DNA of 64,000 nt from assembly GCF_014529535.1 (NCBI RefSeq), contig NW_023503555.1, forward strand, positions 1,488,001 through 1,552,000, given 5' to 3'. This DNA is from Bradysia coprophila. Lineage: Eukaryota; Arthropoda; Insecta; Diptera; Sciaridae. Position numbers and translations under genes: made by a program. Shown in pieces: positions 47,326 to 58,777 of this stretch. Positions within the stretch are counted from its first letter, which is position 1. Every line of letters starts with the position of its first letter. The notes below the pieces were generated by a model that was given only the letters and a program-made list of their open reading frames with translations, ran no database searches and was not told the DNA's origin.

Positions 47326-49414
47326 GCAAATTGTTTTTTTCATCCTAACATGTAACATTCATTGTAAAACTTTGTTATGTAAATGACTATTGCTCACTAC
47401 ACTATATGGATGGAATTCAGCATTCAACAATGCTTGTCGAGCATTCAACCGGGCTGCACTGGCTGTCGATGTGTCGATCCCACATTACTATTTCCACGCT
47501 TTAAACAGGAGGTAATGCAACTGCCAGACCAAGTCTTTGGTGATTTGATAGAAATGTGATACGAAACTGTGATATTATGTTGTGTAAATATTTTAAAAGA
47601 ATTGATGATAGGACTTTGTCTTGGATTGTAGAAGTGAGGAGTGAAAAGGGAAATGGAGAACTTTTCTGATTGATTGACGAAACGAAGTTGAGGACTGAGG
47701 TAAATTTAAGACTTTGAATTGAACTAAATTGAACTATATTGACCAGACGTGAAGTCAGAATTAACTGTTGATGTGATGTGTACGACAAGGAAACGGAACT
47801 GAATTGATGGACTGAATGTAAAATTAATGTTAAACTGTGATTGGTCGGCTTTGTTAAGTAGACATAAAAACTAAGAAAAAAATAAATAAATAAATACGTC
47901 AAGTCATCTGTTAATGACATCAGCTACAAAATAAACGAGTAGTTCAGGATAATTCTCCCTTATATAGTGAAATGGAATACAAAAACATAGCTAACGCCGA
48001 CCCGTACGAAACACCTATTCGTATCAAAAGCCTTTAATGTGAAACTCTTCATTTCTGTTACTTCATTTTCTTCTCTGCTGAAAAACTATTCTCCCTTTAA
48101 AATCACTTACATTATCCACTCTTTGCCTTGTTATCATATACAATTAAATTGCCGGAGGCAATATAGACAGCCCCGTACGAAGACAAATTTCATAAATTCC
48201 TATTTAAACAGCTATATACCGCTATATTTAACTATATTTCACTATAAATAAACATTTCACAGATAAATATATGCTATTATATAGCTCTATATGCCTGTAT
48301 ATAGCTCAATATAGCTGTATATAGGTATATATAGATGTCCGTGTATGGAATCCCTGAAACCCCACACACATAACAAATTATTTCCATGTTAACAGAAACT
48401 CTCTAAGTATCATTTTTCCCAAGATATTTCTATTTTACTAAAATCCAATATGGCCGCCGGCAGCCATTTTGTTAGGAGACCGGAAATAGTACCGACGCTT
48501 TACATTCGTTAATACCTTTCAAACAAAAAAAAATTCATGAAATTCGGTCAAAATTTACTCGAGATATTGTCAAAGTACACCACGTTCACTGTACTTTCGA
48601 GTAGCCAGATAAGAGCTCACTCCAAGAGACCTAGCTCACGCTCCGGAGAACATAATTTCATTCCCTGATTGGTACGGTCAATACCTATATATCAATACCC
48701 CTAACAGACGAAATATGTTCAAATGTGGCCGACCTACAAGCAAAAACTGCTTGCCGCCCTGTGCCTGTTCCACACCAAGGGGTCTAACTCACGAGTCGGT
48801 CATCCGATTTCCATAAACTTTTTTTTTTGTCGATCGGTATTGTAAATACCTTTTATTTGACGTATCACTTTCAAGTTTTACGTTTAAATGTCCGGAGATA
48901 TCTTCGAAAAACCGTAAAGCACTTATTGGGCCACAGCTCGGGAGGGGTCGATCCAAAATCACTCATCTTCGAACTTAGCCTGTCTTTTGACATTACCAAA
49001 CGGGAAAAAAAAGAATTTTCAAAATCGGATGCGTTTTACTCAAGTTATCGTGCAGACAGACAGACGGACAGATGGACAGACGGACATTTTTTTTTCGCGG
49101 ATTTGGCATCTCTAGACAACCACAATAGGTTTCCCCTTACTCAGGGAGTCCAATTCGACGTGTTACAAACGTATGCGTAAACCTATAAGACCCCAGTACT
49201 TCGTACGGGTCTAAAAAATGAAGTAAGGGACTCTGCATCAAATTCTTGAAAATATTTAAATCAAATGAAGTAATAGTTTTGATAAGTGTCGTCAAATTGT
49301 GAGCAATAGTCATTTACATAACAAAGTTTTACAATGGATGTTACAAGTTAAATCCGTCGAAAGTTCATTAAATTCGATGAAAAGAGCAATTTGCTCTACT
49401 TAAATCTGCACTTG
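47326..49414. repeat. Repeat nest bracketed by an inverted pair
   Basis: GTAGAGCAAATTG, TGTAACATTCATTGTAAAAC and TTTGTTATGTAAATGACTAT with TGCTCAC (47328-47398) recur inverted at 49302-49414. The right copy is longer. Between them are the CCCGTACGA-ended element and T-rich low-complexity DNA (47.5-47.9 kb). Either one 2.1-kb element with long inverted ends was invaded, or two copies landed in opposite orientation. Confidence 0.6.
47999..49212 (-). mobile_element. Repeat family G, copy 1 (ends in CCCGTACGA)
   Basis: Left end GACCCGTACGAAAC, right end TTCGTACGGGTCTA. On the minus strand it contains a (GTCTGTCC)-type microsatellite near 49.05-49.09 kb, ACGATAACTTGAGTAAAACG, CTAAGTTCGAAGATGAG and AAATCGGATGACCGACTCGT. 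The order is the same as in the copy at 56835-58101. No transposase frame is evident and the class is unknown. An additional AGCCCCGTACGAAG end lies inside at 48168. A TATATAG-rich stretch spans 48.2-48.35 kb. Confidence 0.65.
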
Positions 49415-49671
49415 CAGAATTTTGAGAACCGACACATTTTCTGTTTCATGGTTACTCGTTTTTACTGGTTTTTTGTGAATTTATGGAAAAATCAGAAACT
49501 AAAGTAAAACACAGAAACAGAAAATGTGTTGGTTTCGGTTGGTTTTCAAAATTCCATGTGTGTTGTTGCTCGTAGTTGCTGTAGTTGGTTGAAATTGACT
49601 TTTGTATCAAGCATTGTTATAGATCAATTCTGCTAATAGATTCACTGAAAATCGACAGAGGTTGTTTTTTG

Positions 49672-49912
49672 TCCGTGATTTACTGCCGCTAAGGAATTAC
49701 ATGGGCCCATTGGATAGATACTGTCCAGGAGATACGGGTCAAGCACAAATATCTTACATGTCCTGAACTGTTGCTTGAAAATAACAGAAAGATATTGTTC
49801 TTGTCCCGGATCTCCTGGATAGTAAGTACCCATCCAATACTATCCAATGAACATGTAGTTCCTGTCTATAGACGGCAGTAAATCACGCTGTAAATCACGC
49901 AGTAAATCACTA
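49672..49912. mobile_element. MITE with GTGATTTACTGCCG ends
   Basis: The left arm (GTGATTTACTGCCG, GGAATTACATGGGCCCATTG, GTCCAGGAGATACGGGTCAA) is inverted at the right (CCCGGATCTCCTGGATAGTA, CCATCCAATACTATCCAATG, GACGGCAGTAAATCAC). The right end carries two further copies of GTAAATCACGC. Confidence 0.7.
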
Positions 49913-49919
49913 GCCAATA

Positions 49920-51284
49920 AACAAATATTAAAATTCTACGACTGCGGTTTTAGACTATTGGGGCCGACGGTTGTATGAACATATAAAGAAACTGTCGCCA
50001 AAAAAAGCCTGGTCCACTTTCCAAAGAATCCCTCTTTACATTTAATTGAATCTTTTATATGAAAAACACGTCCTTGGTACGGACAATTTGGATGAATAAG
50101 TAAATCTGTTGGCAAGAGAACAATGATTGCTTTCCCATGCACCATTTGAATATGTAAGGCTAAAGGAAAAATATTTACTTTTAATTTGCGAATGTATAAG
50201 AAATATAGTACAACCAGCTGGGAAAACCCAACAAAACAACCAAATTTACTCAAATAAATTTATGCTAAATTCAATAAATGTTTTCATAACATTTCTGCAA
50301 CATCAACAATAATTTCAGAACCTTTGCTATGGAGTTGCAATTTGCAATGTTTATTCAATTAAAAATTTTGTTTTTCTTTTTCGGCATTATAGAAAATATT
50401 TGTTTGAAAATATTATTGTTGTTCGCTTTCTAATATTTTTGATAAAACACGAGTCAAGCAAGAAAAAATCGAGATGCCAAAGATGAAAGAAACATTTTTT
50501 TCCTTCGTCTTTTTTTTGTTTATCCCTAAATCCTATTAAAAGTTGAATCTTTCAATGCATTTTCGACAATTTCAATTATCACCCAAACTGTTTAGCTGTT
50601 GAAATCTTTACAAAATCACTGACAAAATGTACACACACAGACAGAACAACAACACAGAAATCTGATTCACATTCCCTTTTTTTTGTTAAAGAAACAATTT
50701 GCGATTTGCGACTGCCACAATAGACATGTCCTTTTGACAAAGCATTTAACGAAAGAAAAAAATGGAAATATTTTAATTTGGAACACATTTAAGCGATTGG
50801 ACTCTGGAGAGTATTTAATACTTGCAAAGGAGAAAGGTAGAATTATGAACTTAAAACAGCCGACGAGACTCGTATATATGACTAATCTCTGCGCACAGAG
50901 CAAATATAAAATGAGTGCATACCACCCACGTTTTCAGATAATTAGACTACCTGCTTCTTTACCGGATTCGATTAAATTTTAGAATTTGGTTACAGATCTT
51001 TATTTGAGAATTCGATACACTGAAAATGGTCGTAAGAGCTTGAGATGATTTTTAGATTGAAGCAGGTACATTCGTTGGGGAAAGATAAGACAATGTGAAC
51101 AGGCCAATTAAATTAAATTTGTGGTTAGAGTATCTAGTATCTATAAGATCAGACCCAACTGGCCATACTTGGGCACCCGGGTATCGCCCGATGTGCTTTT
51201 GCAATTTCATAACATAAACGTTTGAAGCTTAAATCAAACGCATCGCTGTCGTTTTCACGATATTCTCACATCAAACTCTGATGA
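49920..51284. other. Intergenic DNA
   Basis: Frames of 99-105 codons here have no domain signature, and the plus-strand one near 50.7 kb starts with TTG, so I do not call them. AT-rich with poly-T near 50.5 and 50.67 kb. Confidence 0.5.
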
Positions 51285-51385
51285 TCAGAGTGAATAGAAA
51301 TTTATTTTTCGATTCATTTGTTCATCCACTGATTCACGCAAAATGCAAATTCTGCAGCGCACTCACGGCGTGAATACAAAAATTG
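51285..51385. repeat. Dispersed repeat E, second copy
   Basis: TTCATCCACTGATTCACGCA, CAAATTCTGCAGCGCACTCA and CGGCGTGAATAC correspond to 44370-44470. Confidence 0.55.
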
Positions 51386-51862
51386 TTTTTGTTAAGATAA
51401 TAGCACGTGCTGACCGAGGACTCGCATTGAATTATTGAGTTGTTGGTTCGTAGGTTCAACCGCAAGACTATGATTCTGTTAATCAGATTTGTCCACAATA
51501 ACATAATCTGATTGAATCGGTTCAGTGTTAGGAGCGATATCACTCGTTCTATCCTTTGTACTAAGTGTTCTATGTTTTGTGCATTATTTGCATTGTCATT
51601 CAGTCAGTTAGACGAAAAGCTCGTTGACTGTCTTTAAAAAGTTCAATTGTTATCCGTTTCTACCATCTCTTTGTTCTTTTTATCAACATAAACCAAGTTG
51701 ATGGAGAAGCAGACACTCAAAGAGTTTTGACCTCTCACTGACGACAAGCATATTAAATTGTCGTAAAATTCGTCCAATCTAGTACTTCTTTTGATGTAAT
51801 CAATTTTAAGGGATTTATGTAAACTCTCTTACATAAAATTTTGTGTTAACATTCAGTTAAGT

Positions 51863-52044
51863 CAGAGAGATGCTAATATGACGACTGGGTCGTTTCGACG
51901 GATAGAGGGACAGGGAATATGTCGATTGACAGTTGGGTTTTTCAGAAAGAATTCAATACATTTTCTCTCAACCAATTTCAAAATCATTCGACATATTCCC
52001 TCTATCTGTCGAAACGACCCAGTCGTCATATTAGCATCTCTCTG
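51863..52044. mobile_element. hAT MITE, 182 bp, with perfect target duplication
   Basis: The ends CAGAGAGATGCTAATATGAC and GTCATATTAGCATCTCTCTG are inverted over about 63 bp. The 8-bp duplication AGTTAAGT lies at 51855-51862 and 52045-52052. CAGAG termini with an 8-bp duplication are diagnostic of hAT. The low divergence of the arms suggests recent insertion. Confidence 0.92.
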
Positions 52045-52052
52045 AGTTAAGT

Positions 52053-53780
52053 ATGTAGATCCACTGGGCCATTTCATTCTCACTCTCTTTTCCATAAGTA
52101 AGGTGAAAAGTTGAAAAGATTTCTTTTCGTGTGAATTTTGTAGGGCGGTCGCGAAAGTATTATCGGTGTAAAAATTAATGTGTAAAAAATGAATGTCAAA
52201 TCGATGAAAAGGGTAAAACGTAACAACTGGAGTATTTAAATTTCATCTTATGATCATAGAACAGTGTCGTACACCGTTTTGGAACGCTTCCAAAATGATT
52301 TGTGTGTCATAATGTTGCAACAAAAAATCATTAAATATTTTTACATTTACGAAATCCTACACTTAACCACCAATTTCGAGAACCACTAACATCCTGTTAA
52401 TTTCTAAGTGGCTTCATCCATATAATACGATAAACTAAAAATAAATCCCGTACACAATTTTTGATACAATATATTCTCCCATTCCTCTCGGAAGGTAGTA
52501 AATATTAATGTGCAATATGGTATCTGTTCATCCGTAATCCTCCAGAACATATGTAACCTGTCATCGATTCAATGACACTACGACGACGGAGGGAAAAAAC
52601 TTATCTTGAACCGAAAAGGAAAGAATAATAATAATAATGATGAAGTCGACTTTCGTTGCCTGGAAAGCATTTTTTCGAGTGAAAAAAAGGCGTTGAAAAT
52701 TTATGAACTGGGATTAGGTTTTATTTTGCTATAAATTTTGATAGAAAAACTCATTTATATCTGCTCTAACACCAGTCTTTGTTTCGTTATTATTATTTAA
52801 TGTGGGCAAACATATGGAATGTGTTTGAGAAAACAAAGTAATGAAGTCCCGGACTTTTTCTTTATTTTTATTTTAAATATTTCGTTAAGCTAAGCTTGTC
52901 GTTATTACATAATTAAATTCTCAATCAGAGGCGTTGTTGCTTCAGAGATTAAATGAATATGAATACTGGATTTTTGATGTGATTTGTACAAACTTTAGTC
53001 ACACATTGGCCTGCCTTAGTCGGGCTGACTAATAGTGACTATGTTTTTTTTGTATTTGAATGAGGTTACTTTAGCGTTGGCGTTCTCACCGATACCATTT
53101 CAAGCGATTGTGAAGTCTAGTCTTGTATCCACTCAATTTTGAGAGATTTAAAATTATTCTCTTCCCTTACTTCTTTCTAAACATTAAGGTCGTGTTTAGT
53201 GCCTTGTGACAAAAACGTTCAAATTTTTAGAAATGTCCAAATGGAATTCATAAAGACAATGAATTATATCCACTGCTGACTGAAGTGCTTCCACGTCGAT
53301 CAACACTTCTCCCAGTTTATTTTTTCTGTTTGTCTACGGTATGTCCTTCCGATGGACGTCGCATTGGCCGTTTCGTAGGCTAAGAGTACTGTCAAAATAA
53401 AGATTCAGTTTTCAGATACACTCAACCCTTTTAGAAAACCTGCATTCATACTGGAAGAGTGCAGGAAACATTTATACTAATAGGTAAGGACCTACAGACT
53501 GCATCTAGGTCAATTACAGTTTACAATAAAGTTCTGAACTCGATGTAACTCGTACGTGAAAACAAGAGGTGTTCTCAGTGAACCAAATTATTTTAAAAGT
53601 CGCGAGTAGATAATAACGATTATGTCATGTCATGGTCATCTGTTTTCAACATCTTTGACGAAAAGAAACACTGACCTCTGATTAATTTGGTTTATCTGTC
53701 TAGAACGATAATCTCGAGCTTATCCCTCTAGGGAGTTTTTGTTTATCTCGATATATCTATTCTCGACAGATAAAATATGA
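52053..53780. other. Intergenic DNA
   Basis: No gene seen. A short AAT triplet run lies near 52.63 kb. Confidence 0.5.
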
Positions 53781-53892
53781 TATGCACCTATTGCCAGACT
53801 GTTATTTTGACGTGTAGGCATTATGACCCACGCCTTCGGCTAGGGCAATAATGTCCTACACGTCAAAATACCAATCTTGGCAACAGGTGCAT
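53781..53892. repeat. Hairpin H6 with ACGCCTTCGGCT loop
   Basis: Arms of about 50 nt (TATGCACCTATTGCCAGACT, TATTTTGACGTGTAGGCATT and inverse) enclose a 12-nt spacer ACGCCTTCGGCT. It is the only member of the hairpin group far from 11.7-14.1 kb. Confidence 0.8.
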
Positions 53893-54005
53893 AATATATA
53901 TTAAATGGCAAAATGTGTAATAATTCTGATGAAGTAACAGATTTGAAGGTGTAACTTACATCAAAGAAGTAACAGACTCGACCATTATTTCGGTGATTGC
54001 CGTCT

Positions 54006-54191
54006 GCGTAATAAGGCTCGGAAGAGGTCAGGTTGTACCTGTTATATTTCAGGTTGACCTGAACCTGATCTTGACCTGAATTGGATTTTTGCATTTCAGG
54101 TTTGACCTGAACCTGACCTGAATTAAATCAGACTTCCTCACTTCATGTTCAGGTCAGGTCAAACCTGACCTGTTCCGAGCCTTACTGCGTA
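54006..54191. repeat. Inverted repeat rich in AGGTCA/TGACCT
   Basis: Ends CGTAATAAGGCTCGGAAGAG and GTTCCGAGCCTTACTGCG are inverted. Between them AGGTCA-like hexamers recur about ten times in both orientations (CAGGTTGACCTGAACCTGAT, TTCAGGTCAGGTCAAACCTG). The two family-A cores GAAGTAACAGA at 53.93-53.98 kb lie just outside. Confidence 0.75.
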
Positions 54192-56264
54192 ATCCTTCGG
54201 CTCTTCACTCTGCTCTACTAGTATATGACTAAACTATTACTTTGATTTCCTTTTTATAGCTTAACTGACTATAAAACGTAGTACCATGCAATTCACATTC
54301 ATAGATAGGTGTTCCAACATATTTATAAATTTACAAAAATCAGAAGAAAGACCGTGAATACACTGAATTACAGTATGGGTTATATATATGGCTGATGGAA
54401 GATCAACAAACATTTATTGGTGGCAATAAAATGATAATACATTTATTTGGGTCCATTAGATGGTTTTATTGGCCTCACGTTTTTAAGGTGCTTCATAAAA
54501 AAAATATTTTTTTATTTTAGCAACAAGAAAAAAAATCTGTTGATCTGAAACGCGCGTACAAATAAAACGTTTTGTTATCAACACTATAAAAAAAGCAGAA
54601 AGAAGATATAAATGTCGTCGTTCCTTGTAAACAGCAAAATGATGATTTAGGGAAAATGATGATGTTTGATTTGGTATTCAAGGTATTTATGCATACAGTT
54701 TTCATTGCTATGATGGCTATTGTACACACATCCAGATAACATCAAAAATTTTACGAGCTTCCCATATCCAAATGCTTTCAATTTCGTATAATGTTTTGTT
54801 GGATGAAGTCATTCACGATCATGTTTTTATTGAGCCTATAAATCACAAACTACAAGAAAAAGGAAAAATAATTGAAAAGAATCGTCACGCTATACATAGT
54901 ATGGAGAACATCTTTAAATTAGTAATAACAGTAGTCTATAAAACCTAAACAAAACCCCAGAAAAAAGAAGGACAATATGACCATTAACAGTAAAAACTGG
55001 CATTGCTCAAAAGTATTCCAATTTGCCCATTAAAAATTTCTGTTTCTCTCTTCTTGTCTGAACAATCGAACCATTGATAGAAATGAAAATGGTCTGGAAT
55101 CACGGGGTGTTTCTATTTGAAAAGATTTTCCATCACCAATCCATATATAAAGTGACGATATCACCAATATGGGGTATGTCAGATGTATGGAGTTCGTCTG
55201 AAAATGTGAAGAAGACACAGCAAGAATTTTTTTTTGTTGTTCAACATGTTCAACAGAGTTAAGCAATTTTTTTTGGTGATTCAGGACGATGTGTTGAGGA
55301 TAATAAAAAAATGTTTTAAGCAAACGAAGAAGGAAGAAAAAATGACGAAAATCCATGTATGTTCAGTTCAGTCGTGAATGTGATTTACGATTGCATATAT
55401 GGAATAGGTTGAGGCAATAAAACGATAAAAAGTTATACTGCAGTTGTAATGGCAACATATTATGCTTTAGAAACGTATAAAATGCGTGTAAACATGTCAT
55501 AAATTCTTGTTCACTAGGACAATGGACAAAATTGTTATATGTGACATATTGACGAATTATTTACGGCGATTTTGTTTAAACAAATGGATGAAAACAATAG
55601 GTAGCTGTTTTTGCCCAGAAATTCCTCAATGGGATGTATCACATGATGCACCAATCTGATTTATTCAGAGTTTTTAACTTTTTTGTTGTTGCTGTTGCAC
55701 GAATGCAAGCACATTGCTGTGAACGATAATGAATATTTAAGAGTTTCTAAAACAAAAATTGACTTGGGATGGAAACATTTTCTCGTCGTGCTACACAGTC
55801 CAGTACAAAAGATTATTTATAGACCTTTTGAAATAAAGAAAATTCGTGTAGCGTTCATGGAAATGATTGCAAGTAAATTGTATATTAAGATTAATATTTG
55901 TGTCTGGAAACCAAGTGTTTTCACTTTAGCAACTAAACAACTGTGTCATCTGTCTTATTCCCTAACTATTGAAACGATGTTCGGCAACTTGCACAAAATA
56001 TACGTTTATGTATAAAAGCCTATTAGTGGAGGGACACTTGGTTTCTAGCCATCCTAAATTATTAGCGAAAATGTTTTTATGGGATTATTTTGAGTATTAG
56101 TGGTCAGAAAACCGGACTATTTTTGGGAAAACATTTTCCGATATTTTTTCTTATTTTCCCTCATTTTCCAAATTTCCACAAAAGTGGATTTTCAAAAACA
56201 GGCCCTCTAAAACAGTCGATCGACGTCAATGAAATTTAGATATGAATTTGCATCTGCTGTTTTT
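54192..56264. other. Intergenic DNA
   Basis: A 110-codon plus-strand frame (55683-56015) and a 108-codon minus frame (55030-55356) carry no recognisable domain and look accidental. Confidence 0.45.
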
Positions 56265-56272
56265 CAGCTGAT

Positions 56273-56735
56273 CAGGGGCTATTTAGTTGAATTAATTTGC
56301 AGAAATTCGCCAAAATTCGTCGAAATTCGCCGAAATTCTCCCAAATTAAAAAATTCAAATTTTGAAAATTTTCTTCCAAATTTATGTTTTTTGAAATATT
56401 TTGCTAGTTTTGTGATATAGCATAACAAAAATATGCAAGAATCTACCAAATTCACAAATATATGTAAAATTCACAAAATTAGGACATTTTTCATCGTTTT
56501 TCCAAAAAAAAAAGCCATCATGGCTTCCCGGTTAAAAATAGATTTCTAGAATGTCTTGGCCAAAAATATGTAACTAAGTTCTACGATTCTTTGAAATTTC
56601 TTAAAATCATGTATAAATTCACAAAAAATCGAGAAAATTCGTCAAAATTCGCCAAAATTCGTCAAAATTCGCCAAAATTCGTCAAATTCTCCAAATTCGC
56701 CAAAATTCGCTGAAAATTCAACTAAATAGCCCCTG
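56273..56735. mobile_element. hAT MITE, 463 bp, with perfect target duplication
   Basis: Ends CAGGGGCTATTTAGTTGAAT and ATTCAACTAAATAGCCCCTG are perfectly inverted, and CAGCTGAT is duplicated at 56265-56272 and 56736-56743. The interior is built of 10-12 bp words AATTCGCCAAAATTCGTC near both ends, subterminal repeats of the kind hAT transposases bind. Confidence 0.92.
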
Positions 56736-56834
56736 CAGCTGATCCATAGCTTTCTGCAAAGCACCTAGCAGGGTAATAGAAAAAAATAAAGTAGTACTTT
56801 AATCGAAGTATGCGACTATTTCCATACCTTTTTA

Positions 56835-58101
56835 GCCCCGTACGAAGTACGAAGGGGCTTATAGGATTACGATGCCGTGTGTAATTGATGGAATTCGAAG
56901 CAGACGGTAAGGGCAAAGTGTTTGCCTATGTTCATAGATGACGAATCCGCAATAAAAATTTGGGCTGTCTGTCCGTCTGTCCGTCTGTCCGTCACGTCGA
57001 TATCTTGAGTAAATCAAATCCGATTTCAAATTTTTTTTTCCCTGAAAGATAGTCAAATTAGTGAGGCTAAGTTCGAAGATGGGCATATTCGGGTCAACCC
57101 TTCGTGAGTTAGGGCCACCTAAGTGATTTAAGGTCTTTTGGTGATATTTATGGCAAAATAAACGATGGAAATGTAAATGACAAGGGAAATTGTAGGTATT
57201 GTCAATACCAATCCATGAAAATAAAGTTTTTTAAAATCGGGTGAGTGGACCGTGAGTTAGGGCCTTAGAAGTGAAAAGCTACTAGGGCACTATGTGTATT
57301 TTACATAGAACTCAAGTAAATTTCATTCGTTTTTCGTAATTTTTGTGTCATTTGGAAGGTAATCAAAAGCCGAATAGAATGTTGTTGAAAAAAAAAAATT
57401 GGGTCCTCGGACTAAGGCCGCTACTAGGGCCCTATGCGTATTTTACATACAACTCGAGTAAATTTCATCCGTTTTTCGTAATTTTTGTTTCATTTGAAAG
57501 ATAATCGAACACCGAATAGGATGTTGTTGAAAAAAAAATAAATTTGGGTCCTTGGACTAAGGCCGCTACTAGGGCACTATGTGTATTTTACATATAACTC
57601 GAGCAAATTTCATCCGTTTTTCGTAATTTTTGTTTCATTTGGAAGGTAATCAAAGGCCGAATAGAATGTTGTTGAAAAAAAAATTAAATTTGGGTCCTTG
57701 GACTAAGGCCGCTACTAGGGCCCTATGTGTATTTTACATATAACTCGAGCAAATTTCATCCGTTTTCCGTATTTTTTGTTTCATTTGGAAGGTAATCAAA
57801 GGCCGAATAGAATGTTGTTGAAAAAAAATTAAATTTGGGTCCTCGGACTAAGGCCGCTACTAGGGCCCTATGTGTATTTTACATATAACTCGAGCAAATT
57901 TCATCCGTTTTCCGTATTTTTTGTTTCATTTGGAAGGTAATCAAAGGCCGAATAGAATGTAGTTGAAAAAAAAAATACAAAAAATTGGATCCTCGGACTG
58001 AGGCCGATACTAGGCCCTATGTGTATTTATACTCAATAAATTAAAATTTTAGGGCTATTTGAAATTTTTGTTTTATTTGAAAGGAACGTCGTACGGGGCT
58101 T
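56835..58101 (+). mobile_element. Repeat family G, copy 2 (ends in CCCCGTACGA)
   Basis: Left end AGCCCCGTACGAAGTACGAA, right end GTCGTACGGGGCTTCG. It contains a (GTCCGTCT)n microsatellite (about 56971-56995), GATATCTTGAGTAAATCAAA, GCTAAGTTCGAAGATGGGCA and then the 145-bp tandem array. A further TGTACGGGGCT end lies at about 58235-58245. No coding sequence seen. Confidence 0.7.
57270..58020. repeat. 145-bp tandem array inside repeat family G
   Basis: The word GGCCGCTACTAGGG recurs at 57416, 57561, 57707 and 57852 and as GGCCGATACTAGG at 58002, so the period is 145-150 bp. Units contain TTACATATAACTCGAGCAAA, TTTCATCCGTTTTTCGTA and GGTAATCAAAGGCCGAATAG. Neighbouring units differ by only a few bases. 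Confidence 0.85.
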
Positions 58102-58777
58102 CGTAATTGCGCTATGCGCAATTTCTAAGATGTACACATTACATAATAATTTTACTTTAACTACTTTAACCGGCGCATAGGCTTACGGTCAAAGTAGGGT
58201 GACAGACGCACTAGGGTCACGTACGCAATAGATATAAGGGTTTGTACGGGGCTCAGTCGCAGCAAACGCTCCGACTGTTCTGATGGCTCGTTTTCATAAT
58301 GTCATTGCAAAATTACCATTAGGGCTGCTAATGGTATTATTGGTATCAAAAAACTACTCTATTTGACGTGTAAAATTCTCTATTACCCTGCTATGCTGGT
58401 GCTTTGGTTTCTTCCAAGGCCATTCAAAATGTCAATCGTCATCCACATAGAAGCCAACACAACCTCACTTTGAAGTTTTAACAAACGAATTTGTTTAGGT
58501 TGCGGTTATGTTTGCTGTGGATGACGGTCGGTTGTTTTCGGCCTGCCAAAATTCGTATTTACCGTACGATGGAAGAAACCTACACCATAGAGGTAGACTA
58601 CCTAGAGGAATTGTGACCCGAAATTCATTGAAAAATCATATCGCACACACCACTACATCCAAAAACGTCAACTTTGCTTCTTCCTTTTTTTATTACAATA
58701 ATTGTCTTGTTCCATTTATATATACATTCATTCATGTTGTCATTTATTATTCGTTCATAACACGTGTATGATTAGAA
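58102..58777. other. Intergenic DNA between two mobile elements
   Basis: A short plus-strand frame (58508-58771) has no recognisable domain. Nothing else supportable. Confidence 0.45.

Noticed and set aside
47501..47920. 139-codon minus-strand frame rich in Ser, Leu and Thr
   Set aside because: Low-complexity product of a GA-rich repeat (TTGAACTAAATTGAACTATA type) inside a repeat nest.
50683..50982. 99-codon plus-strand frame
   Set aside because: It depends on a TTG start and shows no recognisable domain.
55683..56015. 110-codon plus-strand frame
   Set aside because: No domain, no start context, flanked by low-complexity GGAAAA-type DNA.
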